Assembly: GCF_000497045.1 (NCBI RefSeq)
Contig: NW_015961962.1
Coordinates: forward strand, 206,566-270,565
Length of the DNA stretch: 64,000 bases
Reading direction: 5' to 3'
From: Kalmanozyma brasiliensis GHG001
Lineage: Eukaryota > Basidiomycota > Ustilaginomycetes > Ustilaginales
Shown: positions 1 through 10,595 of the stretch, in pieces
Layout of the letters: every line of letters starts with the position of its first letter
How positions within the stretch are numbered: position 1 is the stretch's first letter
Notes under the pieces: model-generated
The model's database searches: none
What the model saw: the letters and a program-made list of their open reading frames with translations, nothing else
Told to the model about the DNA's origin: nothing
Made by a program: the position numbers and the translations under genes

Positions 1-963
1 TCCTTTCCTCTACTCACAGACAACAAAGCTCCCGTCTACGCTCCAGTTGACACCTGCAAGGCGGACGGTGTGACCCTCATCGACCCTTCGCAGGCCGACC
101 AAGGTCAGAGCGGCTGCAACGGCGGCAACCAGTACATGTGCAGCTGCATGCAGCCCTTCAACGATGAGTCGGACTCTACCCTTGGTCTGGGCTTTGCTGC
201 CTTCAGCGCTGGTAGCGAGTCGGAGACCGACTGTGCGTGCTACTACGCCGAGTTTGCTCACGACGGTCAGGGCAAGCCGATCAAGCGCAACAAGCTTCTG
301 TTCCAGGTGACCAACACGGGTGGCGACGTTCAGAGCGAGAACATCGACTTCCAGATTCCCGGTGGTGGACTGGGCGCCTTCGCCCAGGGCTGTCCTGCTC
401 AGTGGAGCACTCCTGCCTCGCAGTGGGGTCAGACCTACGGCGGTGTCTCATCCGCCTCGCAGTGCAGCAACTTGCCCCATGCCCTGCAGGAAGGCTGCCA
501 GTGGCGATTCTCGCAGTGGGGCGACAACCCGGTGCTCAAGGGCGCACCCAAGCGCGTTCGTTGCCCCAAGAGTCTCATCGACCGATCAGGCTGCCAGCGC
601 AAGGACGACAACACGGTCAGCCCTTACTCCGGCCAGGTGGACAGCGGCAACACGGCTGCGCCTGCTCAGTACAAGCGCAACCGAAGTGTCTGCCTGGGTG
701 GCAAGAAGGAAAGCTACGGCGCTCCCGGTACTGGAGGTTCTCATGTTCAGCCGATTGGCTACGGTTCTGGAAACGGTGGTGCTGCTGAGGGCTCCAACAA
801 CGGCGCTGGACAGGGTGCTGGCGATAAGCCGGCTCCTGGAGCCAATAATGGCGCCGTTTCTCCTAGCTCGAACGGTGGGGGCTCTGCTCCGCAGGGCTAC
901 AGCCCAACCAAGCCCTCGGTCCCCAAGGGCCACAAGAAACACCGCGTCTGCCAGTGGGAGTGA
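1..963 (+). CDS. egl1: GH45 endoglucanase (Egl1-like), 5' end missing
   Basis: Secreted endo-beta-1,4-glucanase of glycoside hydrolase family 45, which cleaves cellulose internally. The frame is open from base 1, so the N-terminus (signal peptide and the family's YWDCC nucleophile region) lies outside the window. Family landmarks are present: TNTGGDV, then NIDFQIPGGG, whose Asp codon at 346-348 lines up with the GH45 acid residue, then the WGQTYGG, SQCSNLP and GCQWRF blocks and many paired cysteines. After the catalytic domain (to about base 600) comes a Gly/Ser/Asn-rich linker and a short basic tail ending CQWE. Bases 1-19 are pyrimidine-rich and end in CACAG, so they may be the end of an intron, with the exon starting at base 20. 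The symbol rests on similarity to U. maydis egl1 as recalled; no alignment was run. Confidence 0.85.
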   Translation, partial: SFPLLTDNKAPVYAPVDTCKADGVTLIDPSQADQGQSGCNGGNQYMCSCMQPFNDESDSTLGLGFAAFSAGSESETDCACYYAEFAHDGQGKPIKRNKLLFQVTNTGGDVQSENIDFQIPGGGLGAFAQGCPAQWSTPASQWGQTYGGVSSASQCSNLPHALQEGCQWRFSQWGDNPVLKGAPKRVRCPKSLIDRSGCQRKDDNTVSPYSGQVDSGNTAAPAQYKRNRSVCLGGKKESYGAPGTGGSHVQPIGYGSGNGGAAEGSNNGAGQGAGDKPAPGANNGAVSPSSNGGGSAPQGYSPTKPSVPKGHKKHRVCQWE

Positions 964-1589
964 TCGCGTTTCCTGCTGTTGCTGCCCGTAACTGAGCTCA
1001 CTCCCGTAGCTGTCCAAGTCCGCCAGCCATCGCTTCGCTTCGCTTCTCTTCCGTAGACACTCTTCTCCTTCTGCGAGGGAGATTCTTCAATTCACTTCCT
1101 CCTTTCCGTCGGCGTAACAGCCATCCATTTTCTCCTCGCGTGTCCGTGATTACGAGGTTGAAGATCTAAGCGAGTCTGTCAAAGTCTGAGCTTAGCTGCA
1201 GTGCCAAGGGTGAGTAGTGACTCGAAGATCGTGGCTGCAGATGGCGACTCTGCATTCGGAAAATTTCAAGAAGATCACCGGCTCGGGTGGGAGCATCAGC
1301 CTGAGCTAGAAGAAAGAGCTTCGACCTCATGAGAAGGTGATGCGGGTAGAAAATCTCCACTTGCTAAAGTCACACATCAAGGTTGCTTAACATAGCTCAT
1401 CCTGCCAAAGGGTTAAACGAAGGTCGGCTTACCTCATTTCATCCCACCTTCCTGGTCCTTGTACTCGTCTTCGGCCTGTCAGTGTCACTGCAGACCCTTG
1501 GATCTCGCGCAGCAACCTTAGTCTGGCAGTCGAAGGGGCACCCTCGGACTCTTCTTGCTCTGTCCTCCCGTTCCGAGTCTATTTCCAGT
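964..1589. other. Intergenic: egl1 3' side and promoter of the next gene
   Basis: About 630 bp between two genes on the same strand. The part from 1383 is open in the frame of the downstream gene but contains no ATG before 1590, so it is read here as 5' untranslated sequence. No RNA gene or repeat was seen. Confidence 0.5.
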
Positions 1590-4500
1590 ATGCCGCCGAC
1601 TCCACCACCTCGTCCGGAGGGCTTCTCTTCGTCCTCAACCACGACTCCATCCAAGACTGGTCAGACAGCCTCTACCATCTCGGCCTCCAATTCATTGCTC
1701 GATCTACTCGCCGGCGCTCCTGGGCGCGTCACTTCGCCGCCTTCCTCATCGGCTGCCGCCTCGTCTTCACTTGCTTCTCTTCTCTCTCAGCCATCGGAGT
1801 CGCAACAATCCCCGTCGCCCGCGTCGTCCGCACCTCTCCCTACGCCTTTGAGCGCGCCTTCGACAAACGGAGTGCACAAAGCCCCAGGGATCGCACCAAG
1901 CGCCATGTCTGACTCTTCGCAGCAGCAGCAACAGCCGGGGCGAGACGTGAGCCACCTCATGCAAAAGTTCTTGGCACCTTCCTCTCCGCTGCTAGTGGTA
2001 TCACCGAATGGCAAGACCGCTGAAAATGCGGATCCAATGGAACAGACGTCCAGTCCCAGTCAGCCTTCACAAGCCCCTCAGAACAAAGTGCTCCAACTGC
2101 CACCTTCCCCTCCTAGCTCCGAAAGCAGTGCGACCGCCACAAAGCTTCGTCCAGCGCCTACAGATCAGAAATCCTCAACTGATGGAACAAAGCCTTCAGC
2201 GCCCGGTCAGGAGACACCTTCTGCCAATGGTCCCTCTTCCAAGTCGTTGCCGCCTCCACCTGCTTCGAGTGCGCCCGCAGCCCCCTCGCCCTCGGTCAAG
2301 ACACCATTTGACTTTGTCAGTCCCTTCGACATGCTTTCCAAGCGCGATGACCCTGTCACAACAGCCCCAGCAGCTCCCTCTCAGTCATATCCCGCCGCTC
2401 AAGCCAAACAGGAATTTATCCAGTCTTCCAATGGATACGAAGCCGCGAGCGCAGGTATCGAAAGCTTGCTTCAGAAGCTCTCGTCATCAGCGCAAGCAAA
2501 CAAAGCTTCTCAAAGGCCCTCCTCAGCCGGTCAGACAACTTCGCTTCTGGCCCTTGCTGGACCAACTCCACCACCGAAGAAAACGGAACCAGAGAGCCAG
2601 CCATCAGAGACATCTTCAGCTGTGTCTGCAAACACTCCCGCTTCATCGGGCTCGTCTCCAACTCGACCAACATTCCGAAGGCTGCCAACCGTTCCCGCCG
2701 TACTCAATGCACCGGACAAGCAGCATCACGCCTCACGCCACGTCGCATTGCTCAGACAAGAAGATGCTTTCGATGATCCCAAGTCTTCGGGACTCTCTGT
2801 CCTATCGCCTTCTCGCTCCTCCAGCGCTCCCAGCATTGCTACCCTCGATCTTGCCGCCAAGCAGCCAGGTGGCCTTTCCAGCTTGAGACACACCAAGGTC
2901 GAGACTTCGGGTGTCGCTCTCATCTCTTCACCCTTCCATTTCCCTTGCAACGTCTCCGCTGCCGGCCTCCTTCCAGCCTCGCGCGTCGCCAACTTTGGCC
3001 ACGATGTTGCCTGCTACAGCATGTCGAAAGGCAAGATCAGGCTTATCCACGTCGGAACAGGAGCGAGGCTGTTGGTGCAAACGCCCAAGAAAGCTTCCAT
3101 CAGGTCCATTGTCGCCTTCGAGTCGGATGAGAACGGCGGAACTTTCCTGCTCGCCGCCCTGGTTGAGCGATCGAAGGATGCCCAGGACGAAGGCGTCGTC
3201 CTCTGGCAGGTCCCTTCTGCCTTTGTGCTGCAAGGCAAGGAGGATTCAGAACCTACTCTGCTCGCTCGCGTCACCGCCGACCCTTACAAGAGCACCTTTG
3301 TCTATCGCTTCACAGCTATTGCCTGGAACCCGACGCAGCCCAAGCTCGCCATCTCTACCAGCGATAGCAACGTCGTTGTCTTCGACGTAGGACGACAGCT
3401 GCTCGCATCATCCAAGAGCTTCCGGTCATTTGACGAATCCGAAGTCGACCCGCAAAGCAAAGACGTGGCTCGCAACGAGCCTCTGGCCGGCTTCGCTTTC
3501 TCCCCGGACGGGACCATGCTTGCCACGATCTCGGCACCGCTCGAAGGCGACGTCTCGTGGATCCTGGGCTTCAAGAGCCTGGACGGGAAAGCGTCTGCCG
3601 TGGACGACATGTCCTTCCTCATCAAGTCACCTTTGCAAGAGCCAATGATCATCAGCCATCTCTCCTTCATTGCTGGATCCAACACGGACGGCGCTGAGAA
3701 CGACGATGCCTCCCAAGCCACAGCAATTCGAGGTGTCCTCATCGGCTTCAGATGCAACACCATCTTGGGTCTATACGATCTCGCCTCGCGCTCTTTCAAG
3801 CATGTCTGGAAGTTCCAAAGCCCACCACAGGCATCCGCGGGCGTGGAGGAGCACTTCAACCTCGTCCACCTGGACAAACAGAGCAACACCCTGTTGGTTT
3901 GCAACAGCTTCCGCTCATCCATCTTTGCCGTGCCGCTCGATCTGCAGCCGCTCCCCTCCCTTTCGGGCGGCACCAAGCTGGCGGATCGTGCATCGCTACC
4001 AACCCGCCTCGAGCAGGGTCTGCTGCCATGGAGCATCCAACTCTCCTACCCGATCGAAGAGTATGCTCTGCAGGACCCATGCACTTCGGTGACCATCAGC
4101 TCCAATGTCGATGACGCGGACGAACCGGCCAGGCTCTTCGTGGCCTTCCCGGAGGGCATCAGCGTGGTTCAACTGCTGAAGCCTGAGTGTCCTGCCGAGG
4201 AGTCTGAGAACAACCTTGCAGCACCGGCTGACGAGAAGCCCGAGGCCGAGCCTGTCCCGGTTGCAGCGGCACCAGAGGAGCCGTCTCAAGCATCCGCGAT
4301 CGATGCACAGCCAGCACTCAGCAAGTCGAGCAAAAAGAAGAGCAAGAAGAAGAAGGCTGCCGCTGCTGCTGCCTCTGCAGAGGAAGCGGTTCCCAGCAGG
4401 CCTGAGGAGTCATTTGACATCAGCCAAGCGCCCAGCGCCGAGCCTCCTATTGTCGCCGCTTCGGACGAGGAGCCGAGCGAACAGCATCCTTCAGCTTCGA

Positions 4501-6995
4501 CACCCAGGGGAAGCGCATCCGTTAAAGAAGCTCCAGCGCAGCAGCCTCCAGCCGAGATCAGCTTTTCTGCCGATGATGTCAATGCCGCCCTCTCGGACAC
4601 GATCACTTCGGCAGTGCACGACGCCGTTTCTGCCAACATCAGCAACGGCTTCCAGCAATCCATCGAGACCGCCATACCTCAAGAGGTAGAGCGACTCATC
4701 ACCTCGACCGAACTCAAGGCCGAGCTCACCCGCAACATCGCCCAGACCATCCTGCCCGCAGTACAGCGAACCGCCATGGAGGTGGTCAGCCGCGTTCTCG
4801 CGCCTCACTTCGAGGAGGTCATGATGCAGGTCTCTGACCGCGTCGAGCGCACTATCGTCTCGGAAATCACCAACGTCAGAAAGACGCTGATTGCCGAGCA
4901 GGCCACATCCTTGAACGACACGGACAAGGTGGTCAAGGCGATCCAAGAACAAGTCAACGACGTGCTTGTGCGGGTCAAGGACCTCAAGGTTCAGCAAACA
5001 GACAAGATTGTCGAGCTTAAGACCGAAGAGGCTCCTCGCGAAACAACAAAGCTGAACGGTGCGAGCCGACTCGTCTCCACCTCTGCAGACGAGCTCTCCG
5101 AGGTCGAAGCTGCTCCCGCCGTCAAAGCTCGTGACTTCTCCGAGACCGCACCCGCTCCCACCACCCCTCCTCAGCAGAACGCTCGCAACACGTCACTCGA
5201 AGGCATGCAACTCGCGCCGGCTGCCCTGCCGACGAAGTGCCGCCTTCCTGAGCGCGTTGCCATCATCGGTGCCGGTCCCGTTGGTTGTCTCGCCGGTCTC
5301 GCTTTCGCTCAGCGTGGCTGCAAGGTCGACATCTTCGAATCTCGCCCTGATCCGCGCACGGACGAAGCGGTCGCACGTGCATCGCAGCGCAGCATCAACC
5401 TCGCACTCTCCACTCGTGGCATCACCGGTCTTCGCAGCGTCAGCCTGGTTGGCCTAGGCAAGTACGCCTCGAGCGGCAAGGACCTTGCTGATCTCGTTCT
5501 GCAGGACTCCGTGCCTATGAGGGCAAGAATGATCCACGTCGTGACGAAGCAGGCGACCAACGGCAGGGACGCACAGGTCAAAGAGATCAGCCAGTTGTAC
5601 AGCACCAAGGGCGAGAGCATCAACTCGGTGGATCGCGGTAGGCTCAACAACATCCTGCTCGACCACGCCCTGATGCATCCCAACGTCGACGTGCACTTCG
5701 AGCACAAGCTGCAGACCGTTGACTTTGACCACGATACGAGATCAGCGGGACAGCAGGCGTCGGTGCCTGTCGCCAACGGTGTCACTGTGAAGAAGTCGAT
5801 TCGCGGTGCCAATGGCAACAGGCCCGGCGGGGAGTCGTCTGCTGATGAGTCGTATCGTCGCGGCGGGAAGGGCAAGGCTCTTTCCAGTAAGAACCGACGC
5901 AATGGCCAGCAACAGCAGCAGGCCAAGTCATCTGCCGCCGATCGTCTGCGCCTCGAGTTCAACGTGCACAGCAACAACCAGCGTATTCCCAAGACGACGT
6001 CCACGCACCTTGCGTCCTTCGTCGTGGGCTGCGACGGCGCTCACTCCTCCATCCGCTCCGCCATGGGCAGCCTCATCCGCATGCACTACACGCACAACTA
6101 CATCGACACGGGCTACGTCGAGCTTTCGATCCCGGCACGCACCTCGCTCTCCTCGGGCTCGCGCATCCGCGGCTCCGGCGGGTCAGACGGCAAACCCGGT
6201 GGTCACGACGCCTTCCACCTCGACCCGAACCACCTGCATATCTGGCCGCGCCACTCGTTCATGCTCATCGCGCTGCCCAACCTCGACGGAAGCTTCACGT
6301 GCACGCTGTTTGCGCCGTTCAAGATGTTTGCCTCTGAGCTGTCCAACAAAGACGGCATACTGAGTGTGTTCAGGGAGCACTTCCCGGATGCACTGCCTCT
6401 GATCGGCGAGGAGAAGCTGGTGGAGAGTCTGACGAGTCGTCGCGCGAGTGCGCTGGGGAGCGTCCAGTGCGATCCGTACCACTACAAGGACCGAGCGGTG
6501 CTGATCGGCGATGCGGCGCATGCGATGCTGCCCTTCTACGGCCAAGGGCTCAACTGTGGGTTTGAAGACGTCCGTGTGATGTTCGACATCATCGACGACA
6601 GTGAGGTGCTGCAGGATGCGCTGGAGAGGTATACCAAGGAACGCCACCCGGATTTGGTGGCCATCTTGCAGTTGGCCGAACAGAACTATCGCGAGATGGC
6701 GCATAGCGTCGTGTCGTGGCCGTACCTGTTGCGGAAGAAGCTCGATGGGCTGCTGATGAGCGTGCTGCCGGCGAGCGTGTGGAGCAGCTTGTACGCCATG
6801 ACGACGTTCAGCAATCTGCCGTACTCGACGGTGATCAAGGCCGAACAGCGACAGCAGCGGGTCATCAGCAATGTCCTGCTCACGTCGGTTGTTGGCGTGC
6901 TGACGGGTGCTGTGGTGGGCGCGTACAGGACAAGGGGCGTCTGGCAGCCGGTTACGAAGGGATGGATCGAGGGGCTGCAGAAGAAGGTCGCGTAA
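1590..6995 (+). CDS. bna4: Edc4/Ge-1-like WD40 protein fused to kynurenine 3-monooxygenase
   Basis: One uninterrupted frame of 1801 aa. Residues 1-430 are Ser/Pro-rich and disordered. About 431-860 is a WD40-type propeller (blocks such as AIAWNPTQPKLAIS and GFAFSPDGTMLA). A Lys-rich tract follows, then about 989-1135, a long helical region like the one after the propeller in Edc4/Ge-1/Pdc1 decapping scaffolds. Residues 1222-1801 are kynurenine 3-monooxygenase, the FAD enzyme that makes 3-hydroxykynurenine for NAD synthesis: GAGPVG at 1227-1232, RSINLALSTRG, MRARMIH, DGAHSSIR at 1482-1489, and GDAAHAMLPF with Asp1641. It ends in a hydrophobic C-terminal segment typical of outer-mitochondrial KMO. 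A poly-Q insertion (near 5820-5940) interrupts the FAD domain. Start: the frame opens upstream at 1383 but its first ATG is 1590. Alternatively an internal ATG at 5205 starts a separate 596-aa KMO. Confidence 0.85.
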   Translation: MPPTPPPRPEGFSSSSTTTPSKTGQTASTISASNSLLDLLAGAPGRVTSPPSSSAAASSSLASLLSQPSESQQSPSPASSAPLPTPLSAPSTNGVHKAPGIAPSAMSDSSQQQQQPGRDVSHLMQKFLAPSSPLLVVSPNGKTAENADPMEQTSSPSQPSQAPQNKVLQLPPSPPSSESSATATKLRPAPTDQKSSTDGTKPSAPGQETPSANGPSSKSLPPPPASSAPAAPSPSVKTPFDFVSPFDMLSKRDDPVTTAPAAPSQSYPAAQAKQEFIQSSNGYEAASAGIESLLQKLSSSAQANKASQRPSSAGQTTSLLALAGPTPPPKKTEPESQPSETSSAVSANTPASSGSSPTRPTFRRLPTVPAVLNAPDKQHHASRHVALLRQEDAFDDPKSSGLSVLSPSRSSSAPSIATLDLAAKQPGGLSSLRHTKVETSGVALISSPFHFPCNVSAAGLLPASRVANFGHDVACYSMSKGKIRLIHVGTGARLLVQTPKKASIRSIVAFESDENGGTFLLAALVERSKDAQDEGVVLWQVPSAFVLQGKEDSEPTLLARVTADPYKSTFVYRFTAIAWNPTQPKLAISTSDSNVVVFDVGRQLLASSKSFRSFDESEVDPQSKDVARNEPLAGFAFSPDGTMLATISAPLEGDVSWILGFKSLDGKASAVDDMSFLIKSPLQEPMIISHLSFIAGSNTDGAENDDASQATAIRGVLIGFRCNTILGLYDLASRSFKHVWKFQSPPQASAGVEEHFNLVHLDKQSNTLLVCNSFRSSIFAVPLDLQPLPSLSGGTKLADRASLPTRLEQGLLPWSIQLSYPIEEYALQDPCTSVTISSNVDDADEPARLFVAFPEGISVVQLLKPECPAEESENNLAAPADEKPEAEPVPVAAAPEEPSQASAIDAQPALSKSSKKKSKKKKAAAAAASAEEAVPSRPEESFDISQAPSAEPPIVAASDEEPSEQHPSASTPRGSASVKEAPAQQPPAEISFSADDVNAALSDTITSAVHDAVSANISNGFQQSIETAIPQEVERLITSTELKAELTRNIAQTILPAVQRTAMEVVSRVLAPHFEEVMMQVSDRVERTIVSEITNVRKTLIAEQATSLNDTDKVVKAIQEQVNDVLVRVKDLKVQQTDKIVELKTEEAPRETTKLNGASRLVSTSADELSEVEAAPAVKARDFSETAPAPTTPPQQNARNTSLEGMQLAPAALPTKCRLPERVAIIGAGPVGCLAGLAFAQRGCKVDIFESRPDPRTDEAVARASQRSINLALSTRGITGLRSVSLVGLGKYASSGKDLADLVLQDSVPMRARMIHVVTKQATNGRDAQVKEISQLYSTKGESINSVDRGRLNNILLDHALMHPNVDVHFEHKLQTVDFDHDTRSAGQQASVPVANGVTVKKSIRGANGNRPGGESSADESYRRGGKGKALSSKNRRNGQQQQQAKSSAADRLRLEFNVHSNNQRIPKTTSTHLASFVVGCDGAHSSIRSAMGSLIRMHYTHNYIDTGYVELSIPARTSLSSGSRIRGSGGSDGKPGGHDAFHLDPNHLHIWPRHSFMLIALPNLDGSFTCTLFAPFKMFASELSNKDGILSVFREHFPDALPLIGEEKLVESLTSRRASALGSVQCDPYHYKDRAVLIGDAAHAMLPFYGQGLNCGFEDVRVMFDIIDDSEVLQDALERYTKERHPDLVAILQLAEQNYREMAHSVVSWPYLLRKKLDGLLMSVLPASVWSSLYAMTTFSNLPYSTVIKAEQRQQRVISNVLLTSVVGVLTGAVVGAYRTRGVWQPVTKGWIEGLQKKVA

Positions 6996-7328
6996 AGCAG
7001 CTGACGTTGGTTCATGTCGTCTGGAACACCAGTCACGTAGCAAAGCGAGTAGCCTTGCAATCTCACTGATGATTCCAGACCAAAGTGCGTGTTTCTGAGC
7101 ACATTTCTGGTGAGGACATGATGCACTGACAGCGAAGGCAGCGAGTGCAAGGCCAGGAAATGACAACGCTCAGCTCATCCGCACAGTGCTTCACCGCTCA
7201 CCCCGCACTGAACGCTTCACAACCCTCGCCCTATCTCACCATCTCACTCGTACAGACCTTTCTACTCACCTAGCCTGATCACAACCCACCAAATGACTGA
7301 GCAAAATACTGAATTGTCCACAACATGC
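6996..7328. terminator. Convergent 3' region between the KMO fusion and the AT3-GT2 gene
   Basis: About 330 bp shared by two convergent 3' ends. It should hold both polyadenylation regions, but no single signal can be assigned with confidence and no gene is seen. Confidence 0.4.
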
Positions 7329-10300
7329 CTACTTCTTGATAACCTGGAACCCGACCTCGCCATCGGCGGTGCTCATGGCATACACCACCGCCATGCCCTC
7401 CACGAACGCCATGATCGGCTGCAGAATCAACAGCGCCACGGCGTGCACAGGAATCTGCCAAACCTGGTGCCACTTGTACCCGTAATCCAGCTCGGAGAAG
7501 AACAAGCCCGAGTAGTAGAGCCAGTAGAAGTTTCCGAAGCAGAAACAGCTGATGACGTACAACCATCTCGGGGTTGGACCTGACCACTCCAACAGCAACG
7601 AGAAGGGGATGTTGATGAGCGTGGCGACGAGGCAGAAGATGCCGGCTGTCCAGAGTTTGATCGCGATCTGGGGGAGGAAGAACAACCCATCGATCCCGCG
7701 GATACCCATGTACCAACGACGACGTTGCTTGATGAAATCGGCCCACCCTTCGGGACTCTGTTCGCGGACGACACCGTGAATCCTACCCAACGTAAACCCT
7801 TTGCCCCAGGCAGCTTGGGAAAATTCAAAGTCTTCCGCCAAGGAGCCAAAGTCCCACGTCACCTTGTTCTCCACATCGCCATTGATCATCAAGAACGAAC
7901 CGTGAACACCAAACACCGGCCGCTTGATGATGTTGCCCTGCAAACTAAACCTCGCCAACTCGTCACCAACCCTAATGCAATCGGCAACAGCGAAGAACCA
8001 GTTTTTCCAATACGTCTCGCGCTTACCATTATAAATAATGATCCCCTGACCAATGTGCGCTGTGTTGTAACGAATAAAGTCGAAACAGCCACGAAGGGAC
8101 TCGGCATCCATCGTACTCTCCTCGTCCATATGCAACACCCAATCGTACGGAGTGAGGTTCATCGACGAACGGAAGTAGTCGAGTGCCTTGGCCTTGTGTT
8201 TCGCCTTGCCTAGCGGAGACTGATACGCCTTGGGGGTCATAACATTGTCCAGATCGGGATAGTAGTAGGGTTCGTCGGTGAGCACAATCGCGCGTACCGC
8301 CGGATGATACTTTTCCAACTTCTTGAGATGCAGGTGCGCCCTCCGGGTCGTTTCAGGGTTGGATCCGCGTGTGACGGAAACGATAAACAGTCGGTGGATG
8401 TGCTCCCGCACCACCGGCTTCTTCTTGAGCTCCTCGGTCGTCCTCGTAATGTCCGGAGTGGCAAAACCCAACGTGGTGATGAGACAGTACGGCAGCGCTA
8501 GCGCCCAGAGGAGTCGCCAGACGGTCGAAAAATCGGCAAACCCATCCAGGATGTAGCTCGACCAAGGGTTGAACCACATCCAAATGAAACCGAGTCCCAG
8601 GATGATGCCAACCTGAACGGGAGCGAGGAAGGAAAGCATGCGCAACATCCACCTCGTCCTCACCGCCTGGGTGTCATCGCTGATATCGGCATCGAAGAGC
8701 GACGAGTGCAAATCATTCATCTGCAAACCGACCTCCATGGGGTGCGCGGGTGGTTGGGGTGCCTCGACCATCGTCCTCCAGTGGAACATGAGCCACACCG
8801 TGTGCTTGGTCTTGGCCCACGTGTCGCGACACCAGCCAGGAACGGCACGGAGGAACGCAGGAGGTCCAAACACCACCCCCTTAACCGTGTTGATCGTAGC
8901 CTGCTTGAGCGTGGCATACGTATCCTCGCGAATAATCGTCTTGGCGAACCAGTCCGAGAAGATCATGGCCCACTTGTCCAAGGTGTGCGCGATCAACCAG
9001 GCAACGATGTAGGCGGTGAAGAACGTGATGAGCCAGGTACTCCACATGTTGCTCCAGAAGCTGTATCCTCGATCACGGAAGTGGATCACCAAGTACGGCA
9101 TGATACCGTAGATGATGGACATCTGGCATACGTAGAAACCCAGCGCGACCCTGCCTAGAGCCTTGAACGCCCAATTACCGATCAACCATTGGAGCACGAC
9201 CGACATCTCCAACCAGAAGTAGAGCACGCCCGCCATGATGAGGTAGCTAGGCATGCGACCCGCCGTAAAACTCGTGATGCTGTACCCCAGAGTACCGTCT
9301 CGGTCGGTAACGCTCTGCAGACCCTGGTCGATGTTGACAAAGATGGGGTTGTAGCAGTAGGCGGCGACGAAGAAGGCGGCCATGGCGGTTTCGGTGGCCA
9401 AGAACGCCAGTCGCGATTTCTGGTTGAACTTCTTGATGTACCCACTGGCGACGAGGTCGGCTGCAATGGCTCCCACCGTAAACGGGATGTTCTGATTGTA
9501 CGTGTAACCTTGGAAGATGAGCAGCAGTGCGTAGAGCACAAATCGTCGCGAGGCCTTGAGGTACATGACGATGGGCAGCATCATGAGCACCGAGAGCATG
9601 CCCCACAGCTGGGGTACGATGGACCAGAGCATCGACGTGTTGAGCAGCTGCTGCAGGTAGTCTCGGTTCGTCGCCAGTCTAAGCAGACCAACGACAATGT
9701 CACCGACACTAGTCGAGATCGCCCAGTCGCTGGCGAACGGCGAGGGATTATCATAGTTGACGTTGCACCATAGTGGGTAACCGAGGTTGCCGCTCTGCAG
9801 CCAACCTTCCGCAATGACCGTCTGGTCAAACGCATGAGCGCCACACTCGACCTTCTGAATCACCAACCAAACACCTCCTACGATCAACAGTCGCAGACTG
9901 CGCCTGATCATGGCTTCGGGGACGACGCTCCAAATGATCGGTCGGCCGAGCGCCTTGTTCCTAAAGTAACTCGTCGCGTTCAACCTGCCCGAGAGCATGT
10001 AGAAGAGCACCAGTCCAATCGGGCTCCTGAGGATGCCGACGGGTGTACCGTTCTGAATCGTCCCCGGGTGGGTCGCAACAAAGGTGTTGTCGATGAAATG
10101 ACCATTGAACACAAGGATCATGGCGATCCCACGGAGACCGTCGGCGTAGTCGAGGTAGCCGTTGGCCGCCGTCTTGGCAGGTTGATCCGCACGGGGCTTC
10201 TTTTCGGAGGAAACGACACCGGAACCGATCGCTCCAGCAGAGTCCTTGGCTGCTTTGAACTCCATGGACTTCTGGTCGGGCATGTTGACGGCTGTGCGGT

Positions 10301-10595
10301 CGTACAGGTCGGGCGTCTGGGTGCCGGGTGTATAGGGAAGCTCGCCATAGGGCGTGAGTGTGCTCGAGCCTGCATGGACACCACCAGAAGAAGATTGAAC
10401 ATGTCAGTACAGAACTTTACACGGATGAGCGAGAATGAGGGTGGACAACTTACGACTCTGGAAACTGTGGTGCGAGTTGTAGGGCATCGAATGGCCGATA
10501 GGTCGGATCTCGTCGTCGTTTTCGCTCGAGGAGCGCGGTCGCTCGCTCGAGCTGTCGCTGCGACGCTTAGGCTGCGTCTTGACGGGCGACGACAT
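7329..10595 (-). CDS. Acyltransferase-3 / Egghead-type GT2 glycosyltransferase fusion
   Basis: A polytopic membrane protein of 1060 aa from two exons, 10595-10454 and 10369-7329. Exon 1 begins MSSPVKTQPKRR and is disordered. About residues 119-520 are an acyltransferase-3 domain: LDYADGLRG followed by H138, giving the family's R-x10-H motif (R127...H138) and about ten membrane segments. This family moves acyl groups, usually acetyl, onto sugars. About 660-1060 is a family 2 glycosyltransferase most like Egghead beta-1,4-mannosyltransferase: LHMDEEST with Asp796, the GIIIYNG block, HGSFLMI, LAEDFEFS, and QRRRW at 929-933, followed by C-terminal membrane spans. Both domains look intact. It probably builds and acylates a mannose-type glycan or glycolipid in the secretory pathway; the substrate is inferred. 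The ATG at 10283 lies inside exon 2 and would miss 76 residues. Confidence 0.87.
10370..10453 (-). other. Intron of the AT3-GT2 gene
   Basis: An 84-base intron read on the minus strand. The donor is GTAAGT directly after CAGAGTC, the acceptor is TGCAG before GCTCGAGC, and a CTGAC branch-point-like site lies inside. Splicing joins C with GC to form an Arg codon and keeps the frame into the large exon. Confidence 0.85.
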
